DNA from: Streptomyces specialis
GTDB lineage: Bacteria > Actinomycetota > Actinomycetes > Streptomycetales > Streptomycetaceae
DNA length: 64,000 nt
Assembly: GCF_001493375.1 (NCBI RefSeq)
Contig: NZ_LN929896.1
Coordinates: 584,808 to 648,807, forward strand
Reading direction: 5' to 3'
In this document: positions 23,874 through 32,447 of the stretch, in pieces
Position numbering within the stretch: position 1 is the first letter of the stretch
Layout of the letters: every line of letters begins with the position of its first letter
Made by a program: the position numbers and the translations under genes
Notes under the pieces: model-generated
What the model was told of the DNA's origin: nothing
The model's database searches: none
What the model saw: the letters and a program-made list of their open reading frames with translations, nothing else

Positions 23874-24230
23874 ATGTTCGAAGCGGACAACATCCGGGAT
23901 TGGCGGGGACACGACGTCGTCGATCCGGGCGGTCACAAGATCGGGACCCTGGAGGCCGTCTACGTGGACACCGCGACCGACCGGCCCGCCTTCGCCACCG
24001 TCACGGTCGGAATGCCGACGCGGCGCCGCCTGGTGTTCGTGCCGCTCGCCGGGGCGACCGTGGGGCCGGGCTATCTGAAGGTCATCCACCCGAAGAACCA
24101 GGTCAAGGACGCCCCGGCCATCGACACCGACGGCGAACTGCCGGCCGAGGAGGAGCCGGCCGTCTTCACCCACTACGAACTGAGCTACCAGCCGGGCGCG
24201 GGTGGCGAACGCCGCCTGGCCCGCCGTTGA
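23874..24230 (+). CDS. PRC-barrel domain protein
   Basis: A 118-residue cytoplasmic protein with an N-terminal PRC-barrel: WRGHDVVDPGGHKIGTLEAVYVD, followed by PAFATVTVGMPTRRRLVFVPLAGATVGPGYLKV. The barrel is the fold of the RimM C-terminus and photosynthetic reaction-centre H subunit; free-standing actinobacterial versions are usually stress-linked and uncharacterised. ATG 23874 has aggagg 6 bases upstream. It is followed within 20 bp by a small membrane protein gene, probably co-transcribed. Confidence 0.85.
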   Translation: MFEADNIRDWRGHDVVDPGGHKIGTLEAVYVDTATDRPAFATVTVGMPTRRRLVFVPLAGATVGPGYLKVIHPKNQVKDAPAIDTDGELPAEEEPAVFTHYELSYQPGAGGERRLARR

Positions 24231-24249
24231 GGACGCGAGGAGAACCGCG

Positions 24250-24417
24250 ATGACGCTGTTCCTGCTGCTGCTCCTGGTGGCGCTGATCCTGGGGATCATC
24301 GGGGTGCTCGCCGAGGGGCTGTTGTTCCTGCTGTTCATCGGCGTGGTCGTCCTGATCGCCGATCTGGTGTTCGGCGCCCTGCGCTTCCGGCGCGGCGGCC
24401 GACGCCCCGGCCGCTGA
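24250..24417 (+). CDS. Small hydrophobic membrane protein (55 aa)
   Basis: MTLFLLLLLVALILGIIGVL and a second hydrophobic stretch (GLLFLLFIGVVVLIADLVFG) make two membrane helices, ending in a basic tail RFRRGGRRPGR. ATG 24250 has gaggaga upstream. The family resembles short two-helix hydrophobic proteins of unknown function that often accompany PRC-barrel or stress genes in Streptomyces. Confidence 0.8.
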   Translation: MTLFLLLLLVALILGIIGVLAEGLLFLLFIGVVVLIADLVFGALRFRRGGRRPGR

Positions 24418-24430
24418 CACCGTCCGCGAT

Positions 24431-24451
24431 CTCCCCCCGCTCCGGGGGGAG
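24431..24451 (+). terminator. 8-bp C/G stem-loop
   Basis: ctcccccc (24431-24438) pairs with ggggggag (24444-24451) around gctcc, 14 bp after the small membrane protein gene. Confidence 0.65.
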
Positions 24452-24487
24452 TTGCGGTGGTGAACCGGGCGGTGGACCATACCCGTC

Positions 24488-24730
24488 ATGGACTTGGGGG
24501 GCCGGATCGCGGCGGTGCGCGCGGGGTGGGGCGACCCGGCGGCGATGGTCGGGGAGTTGCGCCGGACGGTGGTGCTGGTGCCGCTGATGGACGGCCGTTT
24601 CCTGTCGGGTGTGTCCGGCGGGGTGCGGTGGCTGTACGCGTTCACGGACGAGGCGGCGCTGGCGCGGTTCGCGGTGGTGCGGGGAGCTGATCCGGCCGGG
24701 GAGTGGGAGTACGCGGGCGTGTTGGGGGCG
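24488..24730 (+). CDS. SseB-type N-terminal domain protein, truncated by adapter
   Basis: About 81 residues: MDLGGRIAAVRAGWGDPAAM, VGELRRTVVLVPLMDGRFLS, WLYAFTDEAALARFAVV, GEWEYAGVLGARL. This matches the first part of small SseB-like proteins often found beside secreted RHS or T7SS genes in Streptomyces. The frame then enters adapter-like sequence at about 24731 (ctctatacaaatct...), so the final residues TNLAVATEKRGEA are artefact. ATG 24488 has no clear ribosome site. Confidence 0.6.
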
Positions 24731-24881
24731 CGGCTCTATACAAATCTGGCGGTGGCGACGGAGAAGAGAGGGGAGGCATAGGGGGGTGCGGTCAGAGATA
24801 AACAAAAGAGCAATAGGAAGATGCGGCGCAAAGGCGCGCAGCAGCGGGACGCGAGGAGGAGGAAGAGGATTAGCAAGAAAA
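24731..24881. other. Adapter-derived and junk segment
   Basis: ctctatacaaatct followed by ggcggtggcgacgg is a corrupted mosaic end plus i5 adapter. The next 100 bases are purine-rich (many aga and gag) and unlike both neighbours. The segment separates the SseB-like fragment from the RHS locus. Confidence 0.75.
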
Positions 24882-24953
24882 GCCCTCGTCACCGGGCGTC
24901 AGGTCCACGCCGAGGATGCCCTCGGCGTGGACCTGACGCCCGGTGACGAGGGC
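24882..24953. repeat. Perfect 34-bp inverted repeat with 4-base loop
   Basis: 24882-24915 and 24920-24953 are exact reverse complements around atgc. The right arm joins directly to native sequence upstream of the RHS gene, while the left arm touches junk. A fold-back artefact at a contig end is more likely than a natural hairpin. Confidence 0.85.
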
Positions 24954-24974
24954 GGGGAAGGGCGGTAACGGCCG

Positions 24975-27900
24975 GTGGGGCTGGGGGATTTCGTCCCGGA
25001 TGTGGTCGAGGACGCGGTCGAGGAGGGTGTCGAGGCCGTCGGCGGGGCGGTTGACGCGGCGTCGGACTGGACGGCGGACCGGCTGGAGGACGTCGGGCTG
25101 GAGAGCGCGGCGGACTGGGTGCGGGAGACCGGCGACTCGGTGGCCAACCGGATGGGCGCCGCCCCCGACGAGTTGCAGTTGGACCAGACCGAGGACCCGA
25201 CGAAGCTGATCCACGGCAGTGTGGGGAAGTTGCGGTCCACGGCGGAGCATCTGCGGGATTTCCGGGCGGCGTTCACGGATGTGGGCAACGGGCTGCGTGG
25301 GGTGGACGCGGACGCGTTGCGCGGTGAGACGGCCGACGCGTTCCGGGCAACGGTGTCGGTGGAGCCGGAGAAGTGGTTCACGGCCGCCGACGCGTGCGAC
25401 CGGGCCGCGAGCGCGCTGGAGGACTTCGCCGGGGTGGTGGAGTGGGCACAGGGCCAGGCGCAGGTGGCGATCGACACCTACCGGGACGCGCGGGCGGCGT
25501 CGGAGGAGGCGCGTTCGGAGCACAACGCGCGGGTGGAGGCCTACAACGCGGCGGTCGACACCTACAACGCCACTCCCGCGGACCAGCGCGGGTCGGTGGT
25601 GCTGCCGCCGTGCCCGACCGACTTCCGCGATCCGGGTGTGGCGATGGTGGAGGAGGCCGCCGCGATCCTGGCCGAGGCGCGCGGCCAGCGCAACGCGGCG
25701 CACGACCAGGCGAAGGCGGCGGTGGAGACCGCGCGGGACATGGCGCCGCCGAAGCCGTCGTACGGCGAGCAGTTGGGCGACGCCTACCTGGGCGTGCAGC
25801 TCGACTCCTCGCACTTCATGGGCGGGTTGGTGCGGGGCACGGCCGGACTGGTGAACTTCGCCCGTTCGGTCAATCCGCTCGATCCGTACAACGTGACGCA
25901 TCCGGCGGAGTATCTGACCAGCCTGAACAGCACGGTGGCCGGTCTGGTGCGGATGAGCAACGACCCGGTCGGCACGGCCGGGACGATGGTGGAGGGGTTC
26001 CGGCAGGACCCGGCCGAGGGCCTGGGCCGGCTGGTTCCGGAACTGATCGGCACCAGGGGCGCGGGCGCGGGCCGTACCGCTGCCAACGCCGCCCGGCGGG
26101 CGCCGGATTCCCCCGGGTCGGGGCGGGCCCAGGTCCGGGAGGACGGGCCGGAGCGGCCCAGGGACACACCCGAGCAGGACGTGACGTCGGGGCCGACGGA
26201 CCCGGTGAACCTGGCCACGGGCCGGATGTTCCTGCCGCAGACGGATGTGGTGCTGCCGGGCGCGTTGCCGCTGGTGTTCCGCCGCCATGTGGAGTCCGGG
26301 TACCGGGCCGGGCGGTGGTTCGGCCCGTCCTGGGCCAGCACGATCGACCAGCGGCTCGAAGTCGACGCCGAGGGCGTGGTGTTCCTGTCCGAGGACGGCC
26401 TGGTACTGACGTATCCGCACCCGGCGCCGGGGGTGCCGACCCTGCCCGCGTCCGGTCCCCGATGGCCGCTGGAGCGCACCCCGGACGGCGACTACCTGCT
26501 GACCGATCCGGAGACCGGTCAGGTCCGGTGGTTCGCCGGTCCGGGCGGTGACGGCGAGGCGCGGCTGCTGGAGATCGCCGACCGCAACGGGCACCGGATC
26601 ACGTTCGAGTACGACGAACACGGCACCCCCCTGGGACTGGTGCACTCCGGCGGCTACCACCTGCGGTTCACCTGCCAGGACGGCCGCGTCACCGCTCTCC
26701 ATCTGGCGGGCGTGGAGCAGCCGTTGATCCGGTACGGGTACACCGGCGGTGACCTGACGGAGGTGGTCAACTCCTCCGGTCTGCCCCTGCGGTTCGCGTA
26801 CGACGACGAACACCGCGTCATCGCCTGGACCGACACCAACGGCCGCCGCTACGACTACGCCTACGACGCCCTCGACCGCTGCGTCGCCGAGGGCGGCACC
26901 GAAGGGCACATGGCGGTCCGCATCGCCTACGGCGAGCCCGACCCCGCCACCGGCCTGCGGACCACGACCGTCACCACCCCTCCCCCGGCCCACGCCAGCC
27001 GGTATCTGATCGACCCCGCCTGCCGCGTCGTCGCCGTCACCGACGCCAACGGGCACACCGTACGCACCGACTACGACGCGGACGGCCGCGTGACCGCCCG
27101 CACCGACGCCCTCGGCCATGTCACCCGCTACGAACGCGACGAGCACGGCAACGTGGTGGCCGTCCACCGCCCGGACGGCACCGCGGCGACGGCCCGTTAC
27201 AACGACCTCGGCCTGCCGGTGGAGATCACCGACCCGGACGGCGCGGTGTGGCGGCAGGAGTACGACGAACGCGGCAACCGCACCGCCGTCACCGATCCGG
27301 CCGGCCACACGACCCGTTACGCCTACGACGCCCACGGCCATCTCGCCTCGGTCACCGACGCGGAGGGCGCGGTGACGCGGGTGCGGTGCGACGCGGCCGG
27401 GCTGCCGGTGGAGATCACCGACCCTCCCCCAGACTCCGTCCGGGGGTACCCCCAAGGCGGCGTGACCCGCTACCAGCGGGACTCGTTCGGCCGTCCGGTC
27501 ACCCTCACCGATCCCCAAGGCGCGACCGAGCACCTGGAATGGACCGCCGAGGGCCGCCTCGCCCGCCGCGTCGACGCCAACGGCGCGCAGCAGACGTGGA
27601 GTTACGACGGCGAGGGCAACTGCGTCCGCCACACCGACGCGAACGGCGGCGTCACCACGTTCGAGTACGGCCACTTCGACGTGCTCACCGCCCGCACCGA
27701 TCCGGACGGCGCACGGTACGAGTTCGCCCACGACGCCCAGCTCCGCCTCACCCGGGTCACCAACCCCCACGGCCTTGCCTGGACCTACACCTACGACCCG
27801 GCCGGACGCCTCACGTCCGAGACGGACTTCGACGGCCGCACGCTGCGGTACGGCTACGACGCAGCGGGCCAACTCCTCTCCCGCACCAACCCGTTGGGCC

Positions 27901-29285
27901 AGACCGTCACCCTGGAACGCGACCCACTCGGCCGCATCACCACCAAGGACGCCGCCGGGCAGGTCACCACCTACACCTACGACCCCGCCGGACGGCTGAC
28001 CTCCGCGACCGGCCCCGACGCGGAACTCGTCCTGGCCCGCGACCGGTTGGGCCGGGTCACGACCGAGATGCTCAACGGCCGGGTCCTCACCCACGCCTAC
28101 GACGCCCTGGGCCGCCCGACCCGCCGCACCACCCCCGGCGGTCACACGTCCACGTACACCTACGACGCGGCCGGGCGCCGCACCGCCCTGACCGCCTCCG
28201 GCCACACCCTCGCCTTCGACCGTGACGCGACCGGCCGCGAAACCACCCGCCGCATCGGCGACACCCTGACGCTGTCCCGGACCTGGGACCCGGCCGGCCG
28301 CCTCACCACCCAATCCCTGACCGGCCCGGACCCTGGCCGGCCGCTGCACCACCGCACCTACACCTACCGGCCGGACGGCCACCTCATCGCCCAGGACAAC
28401 CGCACCTTCGACCTCGATGCCGTGGGCCGGGTCACGGGCGTCCACGCGGACGGCTGGGCCGAGACCTACGCCTACGACGCGGCCGGGAACCAGACCTCGG
28501 CCTCGTGGCCCACCGACCACCCCGGCGCGGCGGCCACCGGCGACCGCGCCTACACCGGCACCCGCCTGCTGCGCGCCGGCCGCATGCGCTACGCGTACGA
28601 CGACGCCGGACGCGTCGTCCTGCGCCAGAAGACCCGCCTCTCCCGGAAACCCGACACCTGGCGCTACGAATGGGACGCCGAGGACCGCCTCACCGCCGTC
28701 ACCACCCCGGACGGCACCCGCTGGCGCTACCTGTACGACCCCCTCGGCCGCCGAACCGCCAAACAACGCCTCACGCCGGACGGTTCATCGGTGGCGGAGG
28801 AGATCCGGTTCGGCTGGGACGGCACCACCCTCATCGAACAGACCATCACCTCAGCCGACCTGCCGCACCTCGTCACCCTCACCTGGGACCACCGAGGCCG
28901 CAGCCCCCTGGCCCAGACCGAGCGCCTTCTGACGGCGGACGCCGATCAATCCCTCGTCGACGAACGCTTCTTCGCGATCGCCACCGACCTGATCGGCACG
29001 CCCACCGAACCCATCGACGAAACCGGCAACCTGGCCTGGCACACCCGCGCCACCCTCTGGGGCACGACCACCTGGGCCAGAACCAGCACGGCCTACACCC
29101 CGCTCCGCTTCCCCGGCCAATACCACGACCCGGAAACGGGCCTCCACTACAACCTGAACCGTCACTACGACCCCGAAACAGCCCGCTACCTCACCCCCGA
29201 CCCCCTCGGCCCCACCGCCACTACGACCCCGAAACAGCCCGCTACACGACCCCCGACCCCCTCGGCCTGGCACCGAAGTGTCTGA
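24975..29285 (+). CDS. RHS-repeat polymorphic toxin, C-terminus shifted out of frame
   Basis: A 1436-residue giant protein. Residues 1-260 are helical with a WXG-like hairpin (LRGETADAFRATVSVEPEKW) suggesting type VII secretion. DUF6531 starts near 410 (DPVNLATGRMFLPQTDVVLP). YD/RHS repeats run from about 560 to 1280 (GRLTSETDF, YDAAGQLLSRTNPLG) and form the toxin-encapsulating shell. The core ends at about 1415 with GQYHDPETGLHYNLNRHYDP, ETARYLTPDPLG. GTG 24975 is fixed by an in-frame TAA 9 bases upstream and a ggggaaggg site. Straight after PDPLG the frame fails: a 56-bp duplication moves the real toxin tip into another frame, and the main frame ends in the nonsense TPKQPATRPPTPSAWHRSV. Confidence 0.92.
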   Translation: MGLGDFVPDVVEDAVEEGVEAVGGAVDAASDWTADRLEDVGLESAADWVRETGDSVANRMGAAPDELQLDQTEDPTKLIHGSVGKLRSTAEHLRDFRAAFTDVGNGLRGVDADALRGETADAFRATVSVEPEKWFTAADACDRAASALEDFAGVVEWAQGQAQVAIDTYRDARAASEEARSEHNARVEAYNAAVDTYNATPADQRGSVVLPPCPTDFRDPGVAMVEEAAAILAEARGQRNAAHDQAKAAVETARDMAPPKPSYGEQLGDAYLGVQLDSSHFMGGLVRGTAGLVNFARSVNPLDPYNVTHPAEYLTSLNSTVAGLVRMSNDPVGTAGTMVEGFRQDPAEGLGRLVPELIGTRGAGAGRTAANAARRAPDSPGSGRAQVREDGPERPRDTPEQDVTSGPTDPVNLATGRMFLPQTDVVLPGALPLVFRRHVESGYRAGRWFGPSWASTIDQRLEVDAEGVVFLSEDGLVLTYPHPAPGVPTLPASGPRWPLERTPDGDYLLTDPETGQVRWFAGPGGDGEARLLEIADRNGHRITFEYDEHGTPLGLVHSGGYHLRFTCQDGRVTALHLAGVEQPLIRYGYTGGDLTEVVNSSGLPLRFAYDDEHRVIAWTDTNGRRYDYAYDALDRCVAEGGTEGHMAVRIAYGEPDPATGLRTTTVTTPPPAHASRYLIDPACRVVAVTDANGHTVRTDYDADGRVTARTDALGHVTRYERDEHGNVVAVHRPDGTAATARYNDLGLPVEITDPDGAVWRQEYDERGNRTAVTDPAGHTTRYAYDAHGHLASVTDAEGAVTRVRCDAAGLPVEITDPPPDSVRGYPQGGVTRYQRDSFGRPVTLTDPQGATEHLEWTAEGRLARRVDANGAQQTWSYDGEGNCVRHTDANGGVTTFEYGHFDVLTARTDPDGARYEFAHDAQLRLTRVTNPHGLAWTYTYDPAGRLTSETDFDGRTLRYGYDAAGQLLSRTNPLGQTVTLERDPLGRITTKDAAGQVTTYTYDPAGRLTSATGPDAELVLARDRLGRVTTEMLNGRVLTHAYDALGRPTRRTTPGGHTSTYTYDAAGRRTALTASGHTLAFDRDATGRETTRRIGDTLTLSRTWDPAGRLTTQSLTGPDPGRPLHHRTYTYRPDGHLIAQDNRTFDLDAVGRVTGVHADGWAETYAYDAAGNQTSASWPTDHPGAAATGDRAYTGTRLLRAGRMRYAYDDAGRVVLRQKTRLSRKPDTWRYEWDAEDRLTAVTTPDGTRWRYLYDPLGRRTAKQRLTPDGSSVAEEIRFGWDGTTLIEQTITSADLPHLVTLTWDHRGRSPLAQTERLLTADADQSLVDERFFAIATDLIGTPTEPIDETGNLAWHTRATLWGTTTWARTSTAYTPLRFPGQYHDPETGLHYNLNRHYDPETARYLTPDPLGPTATTTPKQPATRPPTPSAWHRSV
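29163..29274 (+). repeat. 56-bp tandem duplication at the RHS core end
   Basis: The block beginning cactacgaccccgaaacagc occurs at 29163 and again at 29219. Both copies encode HYDPETARY-TPDPLG, the core-terminal motif. As 56 is not a multiple of three, the duplication causes the frameshift between RHS core and toxin tip. Confidence 0.9.
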
Positions 29286-29647
29286 ACGACCTGGGAAAAG
29301 AGGGAAGGGACGCAAACCAGGACTTCCTGTCCGGTACCAGTGATGGACAGAGACTTGCCGAGCAGTTGCGCCGCGAGTCAGCCGAATCCGTGTTCACCCC
29401 GGACGGCATGCTCACCTCTCAGGCCATAGCCGAGTCAGCGCGAATCATCCGTGGCGAGCAGTTGGGCAATCCCCACCTTCGAGCTCATCTGACCGCCGAT
29501 GGAAGTGATATTACCGACTGGGGCAAGTACTCTACGCAGACACATCAAAGCCCGTACGGAGATTTCCAGGTGCATTACTACTATAACCGCGAATCCGGAC
29601 GAGTAGCTTACGATTACGACTACAAGATAGTGATGAACAGAAGGTGA
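29219..29647 (+). pseudogene. Displaced RHS C-terminal toxin tip (out of frame)
   Basis: In the frame after the second repeat copy the sequence reads HYDPETARYTTPDPLGLAP, then a 120-residue variable domain: KCLNDLGKEGRDANQDFLSG, SAESVFTPDGMLTSQAIAES, ITDWGKYSTQTHQSPYGDFQ, VHYYYNRESGRVAYDYDYKI and VMNRR at the end. The SPYGDFQVHYYYN...DYDYK block resembles RHS/CDI toxin tips that I have seen annotated, but I cannot name its activity. It has no start codon of its own, so it can be made only by fusion to the core (frameshift or recombination) or, in the organism, by a one-copy allele. Its lower GC marks it as recently acquired. Confidence 0.75.
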
Positions 29648-29651
29648 GAGT

Positions 29652-30014
29652 ATGCGAGTGAAGTTCACCAGGAGTGAGGGGCTCGAACCGCGCGCGTTTC
29701 AGGGTGCGACCGCCCTGCGGCCAGGTGCGGAATACATCGTGCTCGAAATTTTCTCGCAGCACAACGGAGACACCTCGTTCCGCATCGAATATTCGCCTTA
29801 TGAGTCGTGTGCCATTTTCGACAGCCGATTGTTCACCATCACCTCTCCCACTATTCCACCGTCCTGGATCTATTCCCAACTGGAGAGCGGTTCTTTTTCT
29901 CTGTGCCCGGAGCCGTGGAGCCACCTGGGGTTCTGGGAAGCGTTCTACGACCGAGAATCTGAGGCTGTGGCCGTGTACGAAGCCGAGAAGCAGAAGGTCC
30001 TTGCCCACTCGTAG
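29652..30014 (+). CDS. Probable immunity protein for the RHS toxin tip
   Basis: A 120-residue acidic-type cytoplasmic protein starting 5 bp after the toxin tip: MRVKFTRSEGLEPRAFQGAT, GAEYIVLEIFSQHNGDTSFR, IPPSWIYSQLESGSFSLCPE, PWSHLGFWEAFYDRESEAV. Position right after the toxin, size, low GC and lack of signal peptide all fit a cognate immunity gene. No named immunity family is recognised. ATG 29652 has aaggtgagag upstream. It should bind and block the tip domain encoded just before it. Confidence 0.75.
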   Translation: MRVKFTRSEGLEPRAFQGATALRPGAEYIVLEIFSQHNGDTSFRIEYSPYESCAIFDSRLFTITSPTIPPSWIYSQLESGSFSLCPEPWSHLGFWEAFYDRESEAVAVYEAEKQKVLAHS

Positions 30015-30293
30015 ACCTGTTCTGCTCGCCTCCGTGACGTTCAGCCGCGATAAGTACGGGTGACGGGGGCGCGGGTACCCCACGTCTACCCCACATCCTC
30101 ACGCTCAGCTCACGAGAGAGGCTGGCTCTGCACTGAGCACTGCTCAACCGGGCGGTTGGAGGCTAGTAGCGGAAACCAACAGCAATATCATCGCGCACTT
30201 GGATTTCACGAGGTCAAGGCGAAATGAATTGCGCTTCACGAGAACGGAAGTTCAGCGCACCCCAAAGCCTGACTCTTCGCCCCGACCCGGAAG

Positions 30294-30653
30294 ATGACCG
30301 TGCAAGAGATCGCGTCCTGGAACAGGAAGTTCCAGGTATGGCAGTACTCCGTTAGTCACTCAGTTCTGCTGCTCAGGAGCTATCATCCTCAGAAATACGA
30401 GACTCGCATCGACGTAGCGTTTCCGGCGATCTCGCTGATGAAGTTGCAGCCGAGCTATGAGCCTCTGAGCATTCACCAAGCTGACGAGGAGGAAGCCGTC
30501 CGGCGTCTCGGGACACAGATGCCGACCCATGGGTCCCTCTTTCTCCTCAACGGCGGTGAGGGTTACGTCTGCGCCGCGAAATGTTCGTGGCACGAAGATC
30601 AGGGTGACCACAGGACGCCTTCTCGCTTCGGCCCCTTGCGGGGAACCGAGTGA
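30294..30653 (+). CDS. Hypothetical protein, possible second immunity or orphan module
   Basis: A 119-residue protein: MTVQEIASWNRKFQVWQYSV, SHSVLLLRSYHPQKYETRID, VAFPAISLMKLQPSYEPLSI, then a Trp/Cys/His-containing end (YVCAAKCSWHEDQG). Codon use is looser and GC lower than in flanking genes, like the toxin-immunity segment. The first 70 residues look like a compact beta-rich domain; the last 15 may be non-native. No family is recognised. Its location after an RHS tip suggests an orphan immunity gene, which is inference. The ribosome site is weak (cggaag). Confidence 0.6.
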   Translation: MTVQEIASWNRKFQVWQYSVSHSVLLLRSYHPQKYETRIDVAFPAISLMKLQPSYEPLSIHQADEEEAVRRLGTQMPTHGSLFLLNGGEGYVCAAKCSWHEDQGDHRTPSRFGPLRGTE

Positions 30654-30811
30654 GGGCACTTCCTGTGCAAGATTGCCACGAACAGAAGGCATAAAAGAGC
30701 GCCACCGCCACAAAGGGCCACCCACATAGGAGTTCCTCCAGAAATAAGTTGGCTCCTTTCTCTCTGCGGCCCGGACTGTGGAAAGCGGAAGATCCTCGCT
30801 CATTCGTGACG

Positions 30812-32341
30812 TCAGCCCGTGGGGGCGGGGGTGTAGGGGGTGCCGGTTGAGGAGGTGACGGCGACTGTGGTCAGGGTGCCGTGTTCGTCGATGCGGATGA
30901 TTGGGATCGCCTTGCTCTCCGGGCTGCCGTCGGTGCCGATGGAGATCCAGCCGCTCGCTCCGGCGACGGCGTTGGCGTCGTGCAGGGTCGTGATCTGCTG
31001 GAAGACGTCGCTGCTGGTGATGTCCGTGTACTCCGGGGTGGCGACGCTCCTGATCGCCGTGACGGCCGTGAGGAGCGCGTCGTGGGCCATGATCGCCTGG
31101 CCGTCGCCCAGGTCGCTCTCGGGGAAGGTCGTGACGAACGTGCCGCCCGTCAGGAACGCGCTGATGGCGGTCGGGCTGAACGCGGAGGGTGCTTCCTCCC
31201 AGGCGCCGGGGTGGGCCAGACCGGTGTAGACGAGTTCGATCTGCCCGAGGTCGAGGGCCTGCCGCACGTTGTCGAACGTCTCCTGCTGCACGGTCTGGGA
31301 CGCGTCGTCGCCGGAGAGCACGGTGATCGGCGTGTCCTGGCACTGGCGTTCCGCCAGCGGGCCGAGGAACGCGGCGAGGTCGCGGCTGCGGCCGGCGAAG
31401 TAGACGACGTCGGGTTCCTGGAGACAGAGGTTGGCCATCTCGTTGCTGAAGTAGGTGGCAAGGCCGCTCTGCGAGGAGTCGAACTGCATGGGCTGCCCGG
31501 TCACGAACCGGTCCTCCGGGAGTTGCCGGGCGAACTCGTCGGCGAGGGTGGCCGTGTACTGGTCTTCCACGTTGCCGTCGCGCACCAGCAGCACCCGGTC
31601 GTCGGCGCGGTCGCCGTCCGACAGGTACTGGACGGCGGCGGCGGCCTCATCGCCGTTGGGCGGCGCGACCCGGACCAGGCCGCGGGTCTCCGCGAGCAGG
31701 TCGGAGGTCAGCACGGCGCCGAAGGAGGCGATGTCCGCCGCGGCCAGGTCGGCCACCATCTGCTGGGTGGCCTGGAGGCTGGTGCCCCGGCCCGCCACGG
31801 CCACGATCCGGTCCTCGTCCCGGCGTTCGGTGATCTCGCCGATGGTGAACTCGCGCTGCTCGTCGGTGCGGCCGGGGTGGGCGAGCAGGAGGCGGATCTG
31901 CGGCGACTCGCCGTGGGCCGACGTCTGGTTCGCCTCCCACTGCGCGGTGAACGCCCCTTCGAGTTCGTGCCGGATCGAGTCACGGGAGTTGCTCTCCCCG
32001 GGGTCGGGGGTCATCGGCAGCAGGTACACGACGCTGACGTAGGGGACGCCGTTGCCGCTCTCCGCCTCGGCGACCACGCGCTCGTTCTCGGCGTGGATCA
32101 GGCCGAAGACCCCGTCGAGGTCGCCGTCGAACGAGAACGCGCCGTCGGTGACGCCGACGCACTCGCGCTGGTCGCCCTCGCCGATCCGCTCGACGCCGTC
32201 GGCGCACCTCGTGTCCTCCGACCGCAGCCACCAGAACAGGGCGGCGCCGCAGACGGCCAGGACGGTGACCAGGGCCAGGCTCCTGCCCCGCCACGTCCGG
32301 TGCCAGGGCACCTGGGTATCGGGTCCGGTGGGCGGTGTCAT
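30812..32341 (-). CDS. Membrane-anchored type-1 periplasmic-binding-fold protein
   Basis: A 509-residue protein with a cytoplasmic tail, one N-terminal membrane helix (SLALVTVLAVCGAALFWWL) and a large extracellular domain resembling branched-chain amino-acid receptors (Peripla_BP_6): VVYLLPMTPDPGESNSRDSI, RIVAVAGRGTSLQATQQMVA, DRVLLVRDGNVEDQY, DVVYFAGRSRDLAAFLGPLA, AHDALLTAVTAI. It is anchored by a helix rather than a lipobox, and no ABC permease or ATPase is nearby. It follows the P-loop NTPase gene by 106 bp on the same strand; the pair probably acts as a sensor or signalling unit rather than in uptake. Confidence 0.8.
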   Translation of the reverse strand: MTPPTGPDTQVPWHRTWRGRSLALVTVLAVCGAALFWWLRSEDTRCADGVERIGEGDQRECVGVTDGAFSFDGDLDGVFGLIHAENERVVAEAESGNGVPYVSVVYLLPMTPDPGESNSRDSIRHELEGAFTAQWEANQTSAHGESPQIRLLLAHPGRTDEQREFTIGEITERRDEDRIVAVAGRGTSLQATQQMVADLAAADIASFGAVLTSDLLAETRGLVRVAPPNGDEAAAAVQYLSDGDRADDRVLLVRDGNVEDQYTATLADEFARQLPEDRFVTGQPMQFDSSQSGLATYFSNEMANLCLQEPDVVYFAGRSRDLAAFLGPLAERQCQDTPITVLSGDDASQTVQQETFDNVRQALDLGQIELVYTGLAHPGAWEEAPSAFSPTAISAFLTGGTFVTTFPESDLGDGQAIMAHDALLTAVTAIRSVATPEYTDITSSDVFQQITTLHDANAVAGASGWISIGTDGSPESKAIPIIRIDEHGTLTTVAVTSSTGTPYTPAPTG

Positions 32342-32360
32342 CGCGCCGCTCCCTCCTGTC

Positions 32361-32426
32361 GCTGCCGGATCTGTCGCTGCCGAAACCTTCGCTGCCGGAT
32401 CTGTCGCTGCCGAAGCCGTCGCTGCC
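32361..32426. repeat. 30-bp tandem repeat between NTPase and receptor genes
   Basis: A unit starting gctgccggatctgtcgctgc occurs at 32361-32390 and 32391-32420 (2 mismatches) with a partial third copy. It fills the spacer before the receptor-like gene start and may modulate its translation. Confidence 0.85.
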
Positions 32427-32447
32427 CAAGCGCACGCCGCCGGCCCG

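Noticed and set aside
24882..24953. The 34-bp inverted repeat as a native Rho-independent terminator or mobile-element end
   Set aside because: One arm touches adapter junk and the arms are far longer and more perfect than other terminators in the window; a fold-back artefact is simpler.
24870..28766. A 1298-codon open frame antisense to the RHS gene
   Set aside because: It is a shadow of G/C-rich codon bias: Val/Gly/Ala/Arg-rich, without domains, ribosome site or family resemblance, while the plus frame has clear RHS repeats.
32361..32426. 30-bp repeats as a possible CRISPR array
   Set aside because: The units are head-to-tail without spacers and have only 2.2 copies; there are no cas genes.
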